This document shows, one piece after another, positions 8,902 to 16,300 of a DNA stretch of 64,000 bases; positions within the stretch are counted from its first letter, which is position 1, and every line of letters starts with the position of its first letter. The notes beneath the pieces were generated by a model that ran no database searches, was not told the DNA's origin, and saw only the letters and a program-made list of their open reading frames with translations. The stretch spans positions 2,331,001-2,395,000 of the forward strand of contig NZ_CP107558.1 of NCBI RefSeq assembly GCF_026427715.1, written 5' to 3'. This stretch comes from Methylocystis sp. MJC1. GTDB lineage: Bacteria; Pseudomonadota; Alphaproteobacteria; Rhizobiales; Beijerinckiaceae. A program made the position numbers and the translations under genes.

Positions 8902-8924
8902 GGTCTTACAATAGGTCTTACAAT
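8902..8924 (+). repeat. Tandem 11-bp repeats near attL (putative integrase arm sites)
   Basis: Two identical copies of GGTCTTACAAT separated by one base. A matching pair in the same orientation lies near attR at 20981-21003. Paired short direct repeats inside both ends are what integrase arm-binding sites look like. Confidence 0.6.
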
Positions 8925-8945
8925 TAAACGCCACTTGGGTCCCGT

Positions 8946-9572
8946 TCAGTCCAGATCAACATTGAAACCGAACCGGGCGCGCGCGGCGACGTCGAAGAAT
9001 TGCGTCTCTTTCGATATCTCGTGTAACAGCCGGCCATAAGTGCGCCAATGCATGCCCTTGGGCCGGGACAGACACAGCGGCGAATTCGTCTTCAGTTTTT
9101 CCAACGCTCTGTTTCGGCGACGAAAGGATCGATCAAGCGGCGACTCGCGTTGCGAGCCGAATTTGAGGCGGTAAGCATGGCGCGATAGAGCGCCCGTATG
9201 ACCCATGTAAAGATGCGCGACGCTTCGCCCCGTTCTGGGGCAGAAGGCGAGCCATCGAACGCCGCCGAACCGGCACGGCAACGCCTCCAATCGGATGCGC
9301 TGCCGCATCGGCGCGCCATTCAGGGTGTAGTCGAGATGCAGATAGGCTTCGTTTTCGTCGCCCTCAACACGGGCGCCAACTGAAGCCGTTGTCCTGCCCT
9401 CAGAGGTCCACCATGCCCAGCTGAAGCTCATGCCGCGGCGGTTCAATCCATGTGTAACTATGTCGTGAACCGGTATCCGCCGCAGGTCATCGGTCGTGCT
9501 GCGCCGGCTGTTGAACAGCCATCGGGTCATTGAGGGGTTAGGCCAAGGCATCCTGGTGCCTTTCTCGTGCAT
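8946..9572 (-). CDS. Hypothetical island protein
   Basis: 208-aa protein of no recognised family. It is rich in Arg and Trp; the middle part (GGVRWLAFCPRTGRSVAHLYMG) resembles a beta-rich substrate-binding or zinc-ribbon-like segment, but only a single Cys is present there. The start could be 9572 or the downstream MPWPNPSM at about 9551. It lies nearest the tRNA, downstream of the dCTP deaminase pair and separated from it by about 60 bases, so it could belong to the same transcript. Confidence 0.6.
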   Translation of the reverse strand: MHEKGTRMPWPNPSMTRWLFNSRRSTTDDLRRIPVHDIVTHGLNRRGMSFSWAWWTSEGRTTASVGARVEGDENEAYLHLDYTLNGAPMRQRIRLEALPCRFGGVRWLAFCPRTGRSVAHLYMGHTGALSRHAYRLKFGSQRESPLDRSFRRRNRALEKLKTNSPLCLSRPKGMHWRTYGRLLHEISKETQFFDVAARARFGFNVDLD

Positions 9573-9632
9573 CTATATCGCTTGGAAACTCGCTTCAACC
9601 CACGGGGCAGCGTGCAATCTAGATGAGCCCTC

Positions 9633-9797
9633 TTACTTTTTGACAGCGGTTTTAGTTAAGCCCTTCTTCCGCAGGGAATCGACGATTTTCTGGTAGGAGA
9701 GTTGACGCGTCTTTTTTACCACAGGTGCCGACTCGGCTTTTTTCCCGGAAATTGGCAAGAGCATTTCGATTTGTTTACTGCTGGGTCTCTTGGACAT
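9633..9797 (-). CDS. Small basic protein overlapping the dCTP deaminase gene
   Basis: 54-codon ORF beginning MSKRPSSKQIEMLL and ending KKGLTKTAVKK, with 14 Lys/Arg. A consensus AAGGAGG lies 6 nt before the ATG at 9797, inside the 3' end of the deaminase gene, which it overlaps by 23 nt. The strong site and overlap suggest a real, translationally coupled partner. No homologue is recognised. Candidates are a regulator, inhibitor or nucleic-acid-binding accessory of the deaminase. Confidence 0.65.
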   Translation of the reverse strand: MSKRPSSKQIEMLLPISGKKAESAPVVKKTRQLSYQKIVDSLRKKGLTKTAVKK

Positions 9798-11328
9798 CAG
9801 ATACCTCCTTCAGCAGCCGAGCAAGTTCCAACTCCTCCCGTGTGACCAGGGAGTCCACGGGAGGAGCCGCAAACGGCATCGCCGTCTTTCGTGATTGTGA
9901 AACTAAGCTACCGTCCTTTTTCCTGACAGGATTCGGTTTAAAAATCCTAGAGAAGCTGCGGGGCGCAGCGCCTTGGTACTGCAAGAACACAACCTTCTTA
10001 CCCTCGTCATTCTCGTTCGTAGATATGGCATCGTTGTGGAGGTTGAGAGCCAAGCTCTTTGGATAGGGTTCGATGTAGATTACCTTACGAATACCGGCAG
10101 CGACGATGTGGCGAGCGCAATTATGACAAGGGAAGGTTGTTGTGAAGAGCGTTGCGCCACGCACCTGGCCCAAGCCATCGCGGGCGGCTGACACGATGGC
10201 GGCCATTTCGGCATGTACGGCGCGCGAGAACTCGATCAAGCCCTTAATGCGTGATTTCCGTATTTTCTCCAGGAACTCTTCTAATTCTTTCTCGGAGCTC
10301 TCTTTAAAGCTTGCCTTTGCGAACTTCGCGATTTGGTTGAGTATCGCGGCTTTCTCAGTGTCGTTGTGGCAAATTTTATTCTTCCAGTTGTAGCAACGGT
10401 GGTCGTGCGTCGGTGTCAGGTTGGACGAATAAAGGCCTCCGTCAAACTTTGGGACGTCGTTTGCCCCTTGGCCGATCAGTTCGCCATAAGTGTTCTGGAT
10501 AACTGCACCTACCTGCCGGGAAAGGCAAGCCGACTGCATAGCCACGCTGGCCGCAGCGAACATCGCAGTTTCATCGGTGTTTGGAGTGCTAACGCCCACC
10601 TCAAAGATGCGATCCAGAAACGTTTGCAGGACTACCTTCAGTTGCACTGTATTCTGAGCGTCATTTCTGATAAATACGTCAGCGACGGTCATGGTGTCCT
10701 TGACGGATTGACCATGGTCAGTCCCCTCGTCGTAATCCTGATCGCTGATACGCTGGATATATGCGTTGCTGGGATTGGCGGCCTTTAGCCTGGAAATTCG
10801 AACTTCTTCCGGAGCAAAAACTCCCAAGAGCCAGAACAAATCGCCGTATACGGTTCGAAGCCGATCGACCTCGCCCGGATTTTTCAGAGAATCGATTATC
10901 GTGCAGTAGCGGCGAACCTTGTCCGCGCCATCTTCATCGCGGCTGGCGTGAATCCTCTCAACGCAGAAGTTCGCAAGCACGTCTTCGCCAAACCGTGCAC
11001 GCAATGCGCTACCAGCCTGCTGCAATTTATAGATGCGCTCATCATCCGCTTCTGCCACGGGCCGGCGCCCGACCAAGCTAGCTTTTTCGTTTATAATTTC
11101 GCTGACCTTAATCGTCTCGACTGAGTAGCCGAATTCGCCCATTAAAATTTCTGCTAGCGCAAGAGCGGTAGTGCTGACACCCGAGCCCACGGGGCCGACC
11201 AAAGCGATAACAAGCTCGTCAGTGCGCCGCTCTTCATTGGTGACTGGCACCTCGCTCGTGGATTCGGAAATGTCGCTTTCCAATGCTTTGGTTTTTAACC
11301 CACCGGCGCTTATTGCCCGAATCGACAT
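9775..11328 (-). CDS. AvcD-like anti-phage dCTP deaminase (P-loop kinase + deaminase)
   Basis: Two-domain defence protein. The N-terminal half is a nucleoside-kinase-like P-loop domain (GPVGSGVSTT, residues about 43-52). The C-terminal half is a zinc cytidine/dCMP-type deaminase with HAE near residue 372 and PCHNC near 400, the zinc ligands of the fold. This order matches the anti-phage dCTP deaminases (AvcD), which deplete cytosine deoxynucleotides during infection. The start MSIRAIS at 11328 is preferred for its GGGGGA site; an in-frame ATG at 11367 has none. In Vibrio the enzyme is held inactive by an upstream small RNA, AvcI. Here the 5' region (11329-12043) is long enough to hold one. 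Deamination is inferred, not shown. Confidence 0.88.
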   Translation of the reverse strand: MSIRAISAGGLKTKALESDISESTSEVPVTNEERRTDELVIALVGPVGSGVSTTALALAEILMGEFGYSVETIKVSEIINEKASLVGRRPVAEADDERIYKLQQAGSALRARFGEDVLANFCVERIHASRDEDGADKVRRYCTIIDSLKNPGEVDRLRTVYGDLFWLLGVFAPEEVRISRLKAANPSNAYIQRISDQDYDEGTDHGQSVKDTMTVADVFIRNDAQNTVQLKVVLQTFLDRIFEVGVSTPNTDETAMFAAASVAMQSACLSRQVGAVIQNTYGELIGQGANDVPKFDGGLYSSNLTPTHDHRCYNWKNKICHNDTEKAAILNQIAKFAKASFKESSEKELEEFLEKIRKSRIKGLIEFSRAVHAEMAAIVSAARDGLGQVRGATLFTTTFPCHNCARHIVAAGIRKVIYIEPYPKSLALNLHNDAISTNENDEGKKVVFLQYQGAAPRSFSRIFKPNPVRKKDGSLVSQSRKTAMPFAAPPVDSLVTREELELARLLKEVSDVQETQQ

Positions 11329-12043
11329 GTTCAAAATTCCCCCAGGCAGAGGATCAGACAAGGCCATCTTCTCGTCAATCCGCGTAGTGGTTGCGTGATA
11401 CTGAATCAGTCGGGCGCGCGTCGACGCGTTTATCCGTCACGATGGAACGCGCTGATCCCCGCCTATCAGCGCAGCTGTGTGGACGTTAGGTATTTTCGTG
11501 CAGTCACCTACCCTGGGTCAACTCGGTTCCGATCGACGGATCCTGCAAGAGGCGGTTGGCCGTCCAAGGCTCCGGCGGCGGCGCGTCGGACGAGCGCCAT
11601 AAGATCGCGTTGCCGCTTTGCCGAAAAGCTGAGCTTTCCCTTGCCGCCCGAGTGGGCAATCCGTCCAATGCATCGAAATCCCTTGGCAAATTCCCGCGAC
11701 GCCGGTTCTTCAAGGAGCGCGCTCAAGTGGCGGAATCCCGGGCGTTTGCCTGTTTGGCCTGGTATCTACATCGCGCCCGCGCGTTTTGTCCCGGAAATCA
11801 GACGCTCGCCCGCGCGCGCGGGATTGAGTGCTAGCGAATGCCCCGCCATGTTGCCCACCGCTGAATCCTGGTGCCGCACCCCACCCTGAGCGCGCTCACA
11901 CGCTTTCTGGCCCTCGCTCCGATCGGACTTCGCCAGCTGCGCCCAGGGGTTCCTTACTATTATCTATAACTCTGTCGGGCGCGCGCGCACGCGAACCTAG
12001 TCTTGAAACTCCCCTGAAACCTTATCGAGCAAATCCCAGGCCT
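11329..12043. other. Long gene-poor stretch upstream of the dCTP deaminase
   Basis: About 0.7 kb without a convincing gene. Several open frames on both strands have improbable Arg/Pro/Ser-rich translations and no ribosome site. The best is a 72-codon TTG-start frame at 11508-11726 on the minus strand, which I do not accept. The stretch must contain the promoter of the deaminase gene and is where an AvcI-type inhibitory RNA would lie. No clear hairpin-plus-T-run was found. Confidence 0.5.
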
Positions 12044-12580
12044 TCAGCGCTTTCCCGCAGTGGCGCGGGGGCGATCGACTTGACCCGCCGTGTCCTTCTC
12101 TTGAGACTGACTTGTCCTTCCCTTGATACCGTCCAGTCCCAGGACAGGGACAGCCTTGTCCTTCCGATGAGACTGAGGAGCGCTTTTTCGCTTCCGTTCC
12201 ACATAAGCCGGTTCGCCCGGCAAATGCTCATAGGCGAAGCTTGCCGGCTCACCCGTCCGATCGTCGGGAAACATCATTACGGCATACGTCGCCGCCTTGG
12301 CGTGCCCGCCGAAGGCCGCAGCGGTAGAGACCTTGATCCACCCGTTTTTCTCAAGTTCGATTAAAGCCCGCGCCCCCGTCGCTTTTGAGACGCCAAGCCG
12401 TTCCGCCGCCCGTCGCACAGGCCACGAGAGATATCCGTTTTTGCCGGGTCGATACTCGGCAATCATTTCAACCAAGAGGTAGCGCGCCGCCAGAGAGAGG
12501 GCGCGCCATGTTGGCAGTTCGAGCCATGCGCAGTGAATGCGCGCATGCGCGGGCGCTCGGGCGCCGGTCGCCCGTGTCAC
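12044..12580 (-). CDS. Winged-helix island protein (replication/regulatory)
   Basis: 178-aa protein with a helix-turn-helix at about residues 48-82 (SWPVRRAAERLGVSKATGARAL, then IELEKNGWIKV as the wing), typical of small winged-helix proteins in alphaproteobacterial islands. The C-terminal third is charged and poorly structured. The GTG start overlaps the stop of the PC4-like gene in GTGA, so it is the third gene of an AlpA-PC4-HTH transcript. It probably acts in control or replication of the island. Confidence 0.68.
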   Translation of the reverse strand: MTRATGARAPAHARIHCAWLELPTWRALSLAARYLLVEMIAEYRPGKNGYLSWPVRRAAERLGVSKATGARALIELEKNGWIKVSTAAAFGGHAKAATYAVMMFPDDRTGEPASFAYEHLPGEPAYVERKRKSAPQSHRKDKAVPVLGLDGIKGRTSQSQEKDTAGQVDRPRATAGKR

Positions 12581-12822
12581 GAGCGCGGCGCGACGAGGCC
12601 GCGCGCTTCGGCTTCCGCGAGCGCATGCGCCACCGCCTCGGCGAGGCGGGGAAGCTGCTTCGTTGAGAGCGTCACGCCCTGACGCCCGGGCTTCATTCGC
12701 CCGGCGCCGTCATCGTACCAGACGCGCAGGTCCACCGTCGGCGCGCCCTTGAACTCGGCGAGGCTTACGCGCAACGTCTCGCGCGCATTGCGGGGCCATT
12801 CGGCAATGACGACGGGGTCCAT
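12577..12822 (-). CDS. PC4/p15 transcriptional coactivator-like protein
   Basis: 81-aa protein with the pattern of the PC4 single-stranded-DNA-binding fold: RETLRVSLAEFKGAPTVDLRVWY, then a basic turn and GVTLSTKQLPRLAEAVAHAL. Bacterial members are small ssDNA-binding proteins common in phages and islands. The start ATG directly follows the AlpA-like stop (TGAATG) and its own stop overlaps the winged-helix gene, so the three are co-translated. Confidence 0.75.
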   Translation of the reverse strand: MDPVVIAEWPRNARETLRVSLAEFKGAPTVDLRVWYDDGAGRMKPGRQGVTLSTKQLPRLAEAVAHALAEAEARGLVAPRS

Positions 12823-13020
12823 TCATGCTCCCGTCCGCAACAGCGCCTCGAGGCTCTCGCGCAAGACCAATCTGCGCCCTCCGACTTTCACGGTGGCCAA
12901 CTTGCCGGCTTTCAGCAACTGGTAGAGCGTCGAACGTGACAGGCTCGCCATAGCGGCGGCCTCATTGATGCGAAGGGCTATTTTCTGTGCGGGAGGGATC
13001 CCGGCGCGGTCTTGATTCAT
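12823..13020 (-). CDS. AlpA/excisionase-like DNA-binding protein
   Basis: 65-aa helix-turn-helix protein of the excisionase/AlpA type: LRINEAAAMASLSRSTLYQLLKAGKL followed by KVGGRRLVLRESLEALL, the usual winged HTH with a Gly-Arg-Arg wing. It is likely to be the recombination directionality factor or a regulator of the integrase. It is first in the three-gene island control module. Confidence 0.8.
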   Translation of the reverse strand: MNQDRAGIPPAQKIALRINEAAAMASLSRSTLYQLLKAGKLATVKVGGRRLVLRESLEALLRTGA

Positions 13021-13181
13021 TCATACCGTCCTAGCGAAGCCGCCGATGTGTGCGACGATGCGAGAATGTCAGAACCTTGAAGCCGACAATAAGGGCGCGC
13101 ACGGTCATTGAGTGAGGTCAGCTTTTCCCCCGGGGAAGAAAGTGCCTCGCCCGGATCGCCAATAATCCCCCGATCAATTGC

Positions 13182-13937
13182 TCAAAGAGGCGAGCGCACG
13201 CCACGCTTGGCGCAATAGGCGTCTACGCAATCTTTAAGAAGTCTCTTCCCGGTAGGCTCGAAAGACAGCCGCGCCCACCTTTCATTGATCGTCTCGATCG
13301 GGGGCGTCAAATCACCAGCGATAGAATACATAACGGAATGGGCAAACCGGACAAATGGCCCGATAGTAGACTTGGAGCGTCCGCATTTCCTATTTAATAC
13401 GTGGACGTAAATGACAGCTAGCAGCTTAAGGATATCGTTACCGCAAACGCACTCTCGCAACACATCTATCGAATATCTCTTTCTTGTTAACTTCCCGTCA
13501 ATTTTCAACTTGGCGAGATATCTTCCAATCAACACTATTGTGTTGTATGCATTTACGAAGCGTGTACGCGTCGAGTCTAATAGAACTCTATTTTTGTCTC
13601 CTAGCACAACAGCCCAGAATTTTCCTCGTGCTTCAACGTCGTTGCCAAATGAAGCAAGTTCGATAGCTTGGTCAAGGTGCCAGCAAATGCCGTCAATCCG
13701 CCATTTAGCGCTCTTCACATTCGGAAGGCTATCATAAATATCCCAGTCTATGAACGCACTATCTGCCGCCATCTCGCATAATAATATGAGCCTGTCTGCT
13801 AGCTCGCCTTCCGCCAAATTGATCGATGCAAGGATTGCGGCCCGCTGATCTTTATCGAAGACGAAAAGATCAGATTCCTCTGTGCCGTCTTGATTCGCAG
13901 TGTTGATTATCAACTCGCTATTTTCGCGGTCCTTCAT
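13182..13937 (-). CDS. Unknown protein coupled to the restriction-modification operon
   Basis: 251-aa protein with no recognised domain. It is predicted mostly alpha-helical, with Cys residues scattered (LRECVCGND, VLNRKCGRSKS) but no clear metal motif. Base composition is clearly more AT-rich than the flanking chromosome. The start overlaps the mod stop by 4 nt (ATGA at 13934-13937), so it is translated with Mod and is probably a functional part or passenger of that system. Confidence 0.7.
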   Translation of the reverse strand: MKDRENSELIINTANQDGTEESDLFVFDKDQRAAILASINLAEGELADRLILLCEMAADSAFIDWDIYDSLPNVKSAKWRIDGICWHLDQAIELASFGNDVEARGKFWAVVLGDKNRVLLDSTRTRFVNAYNTIVLIGRYLAKLKIDGKLTRKRYSIDVLRECVCGNDILKLLAVIYVHVLNRKCGRSKSTIGPFVRFAHSVMYSIAGDLTPPIETINERWARLSFEPTGKRLLKDCVDAYCAKRGVRSPL

Positions 13938-16030
13938 CCGACGCTCACCGGGACTAATGTCATCGTGTCATTGCCGAAAATGTCGATCACCTTCACGGCC
14001 ACAATATAGCGGCCCGGTCGGTCGTAGGTATGGAGCGCCGTCTTCAGCTCCAAGTCGCGGTTCTGGCGGGTTCGGAAGCTCTGCCATTCGTTTTCGAAGA
14101 TGTAGCCGCCGGTCCATTGCTCTTCAAATTGCGGCGCGTCCAATTCGCCCGGTGCCGGCTCCATGCCGGCGAAGCTCGGCGCAGCTCCGAGCCCGGTGCC
14201 GACCAGAACCTGAACAATTTCCTTGCGGCTCATGTAGTCGAAGTCGACCGCCCAATAATCCACCCAATCGGTCCAATGCTTGGTTAGCTTCTCCTTGGTA
14301 ACGACGCCTTCCTTGCTCTTGGACAGCTTGTAGAGGTGGCCCTTCTCGCAAATGACCTCGCTCTTGCCTTCCTTCATCGCCGCAATCGCGGCCTCGGCGG
14401 CACCTTGCGTGTAATAGACTGAAAAGTCCGTCAGCTCAATTTGCAGCGCCATCTTATTCTTTTTGTCGTAACGCGGCTGCGCTTCGACGAAGCTGATATC
14501 GTGGAAGACGACCTGGCCTTTGTCGACTGCGCGCTTGTCGAAGACCTCGGCCGGAATGTATTTCGGCGAGAGGTCTATTCCCTTGCCGCGCGCTTCCTCG
14601 AGCACGGCGGGAAAGAGCCCCATCTCGAATTCGAAAGCAAGAATGTCGACACGCGTCACGCCGCGCTTGCGGGACTCAACGATCACCTCTTCGACGAAGA
14701 GCCGACCGACGGGAAGATTGATCGGCCCGATCACGACGAGCCGGCCATTGCGATGGCCGTGGAAGAAGCCGTCCTGCGCCTCGCCGCCATCCGCTCCCCC
14801 GAACTCGCCGGCCCGATAGGCGCGCAGGATCAGCTCGCGGAACTCACGCTCTTTCTGCACCAGCGCCTCGGCGCGCTGCTTGGCCGAGAGGCGTCCGCCG
14901 ACGTTGAGATAGGCTTGGCGCTCATAGCGCCCGAGGTTCAGCACTTCGAAGGCGCGGAAATTCTTCTCTTGCCGTTTGAGTTCGCGTTGAACGCCGATCA
15001 GCCGCTTGCGCGTGGTGTGAATGGCGAATTTGCCGAGATCGGTCGCAATCCATTTGCGCCCGAGCTTTTCGGCGACCGCCGCCGTCGTGCCCGAGCCGCA
15101 GAAGAAATCGGCGACGAGGTCGCCTTCGGTGCTGCTGGCCTCGATAATTCGTTGTTTGAGAGCTTCGGGTTTCTGGGTTGGATACTGCGTATCTTCGCGT
15201 GCCTGAGAATTTACTGCAAAAATGTCATTCCAAAGATCAGTCGCAGGAATGCCCGGCATCTCATCGAGATAAAGTTTCATTCGGGGCATTTTACCGCCGG
15301 TCATTACAATCTTCCCAGCCTCAAATAGTTCATTCATTCGCTTCTCAGTAAAAGACCAACAACGCGAGCCGACTGGCCGGACTCCACGCCATTCGTAAAT
15401 TTGACTTGCTGACGCGCGCGTCATAGGTGCTGTCACATCTCGCAATGTAAAGCGCCGTCCTGTGCCCGGTTCGATCGAAGCGTAATGAGATTCGATGTAA
15501 TCCTTTGAGTAAGGCTGGTATGGACTATTCCAAATGTAGCGCTCGGACTTGCTAGCTACAATTATCCTGTCAGTAACGGTGGCATAGCGAATTCCAACAT
15601 TTCCGTGTGCCGTGGCGCGTTGCCAGACGATTGAACTCATAACTCGATCACGTCCGAATACCTCGTTCATTCCGAGCTCAATATATGGGGCCATACTTGG
15701 CGCCATGTGCAAGTATATGCTCCCATCGTCTGCCATTAGATCGCGCATCAAAATCAGCCGCTCATAAATCATTGCAATGAATGAATCCGCCCCGCGCCCC
15801 CATGTGTCACGATAGGCGATTTGCTCTAAAAGATTCGGCTCCTTGTGGAACGTCTCGCCGCCGATTTCGATATCCATCGAAAAATCCGCGCCGACATCGA
15901 AGGGCGGATCGATATAAATCAGCTTCAATCCGCCCGCGTCTTCAATCTGTTTGCGCAGCGCGCCCGATTTCAGCGACGAGAGAATGAGCTTGTTGTCGCC
16001 CCAAATCAGCTTGTTGGTCCAGCCGCGCAA
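13934..16030 (-). CDS. Type III-like DNA methyltransferase (Mod), main fragment
   Basis: Beta-class N6/N4 amino-methyltransferase. Motif IV DPPF is near residue 39 and motif I (FFCGSGTT) near residue 306; the IV-before-I order defines the beta class. Open from a TTG at 16030 for 698 aa. Ten sense codons (GDLFDSRGRQ) lie between this TTG and an in-frame TAG at 16061-16063. The 79-codon frame upstream of that TAG continues naturally into this one, so it appears to be one gene broken by an amber codon. Without readthrough, this fragment would need re-initiation; no good ribosome site is visible at the TTG. It lies between res and the 251-aa gene. Confidence 0.85.
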   Translation of the reverse strand: MRGWTNKLIWGDNKLILSSLKSGALRKQIEDAGGLKLIYIDPPFDVGADFSMDIEIGGETFHKEPNLLEQIAYRDTWGRGADSFIAMIYERLILMRDLMADDGSIYLHMAPSMAPYIELGMNEVFGRDRVMSSIVWQRATAHGNVGIRYATVTDRIIVASKSERYIWNSPYQPYSKDYIESHYASIEPGTGRRFTLRDVTAPMTRASASQIYEWRGVRPVGSRCWSFTEKRMNELFEAGKIVMTGGKMPRMKLYLDEMPGIPATDLWNDIFAVNSQAREDTQYPTQKPEALKQRIIEASSTEGDLVADFFCGSGTTAAVAEKLGRKWIATDLGKFAIHTTRKRLIGVQRELKRQEKNFRAFEVLNLGRYERQAYLNVGGRLSAKQRAEALVQKEREFRELILRAYRAGEFGGADGGEAQDGFFHGHRNGRLVVIGPINLPVGRLFVEEVIVESRKRGVTRVDILAFEFEMGLFPAVLEEARGKGIDLSPKYIPAEVFDKRAVDKGQVVFHDISFVEAQPRYDKKNKMALQIELTDFSVYYTQGAAEAAIAAMKEGKSEVICEKGHLYKLSKSKEGVVTKEKLTKHWTDWVDYWAVDFDYMSRKEIVQVLVGTGLGAAPSFAGMEPAPGELDAPQFEEQWTGGYIFENEWQSFRTRQNRDLELKTALHTYDRPGRYIVAVKVIDIFGNDTMTLVPVSVG

Positions 16031-16060
16031 TTGCCGACCGCGGCTGTCGAAGAGATCGCC

Positions 16061-16300
16061 CTATGTCTTCGTCTCGGCGCGCGGCTCGTCGATATGCTCC
16101 AAGGTTTGAAAGGGCAGGACCGTCGTGCAAACATCGCGTGTCTTGCCGTTCCAAACCAGCTCCACCTCGCGCTTGTCCTCGAACAGGATGAAGCGATATT
16201 TCTCCGGCAAGGGCTTGCCTTGCTGGATGAGGGCGATCAAATCGCGCTGCTCGGCTTCGCTCAGCTCATAGGTCTTCTTGTCCAGCCGCGCCATTCTCAC
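16061..16300 (-). pseudogene. N-terminal fragment of the Mod methyltransferase, ending in an amber stop
   Basis: 79 codons (MRMARLDKKTYELSEAEQ... to EPRAETKT) ending in TAG at 16061-16063, in exactly the same frame as the 698-aa Mod that follows. As I remember the family, this segment is the normal N-terminus of Mod proteins and is joined directly to GDLFDSRGRQ. A single C-to-T change (CAG to TAG) would explain it. It overlaps the res stop by 4 nt. It could be a null mutation, a programmed readthrough or a sequencing error. Confidence 0.75.

Noticed and set aside
11508-11726. 72-codon TTG-start frame on the minus strand in the gene-poor island stretch
   Set aside because: No ribosome site and no recognisable pattern; overlapping frames are equally open in this GC-rich stretch.
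11395-11889. 164-codon plus-strand frame upstream of the deaminase
   Set aside because: Arg/Pro/Ser-rich chance translation without start signals.
14441-15328. 295-codon plus-strand frame opposite mod
   Set aside because: Antisense shadow of the methyltransferase, which has motifs IV and I.
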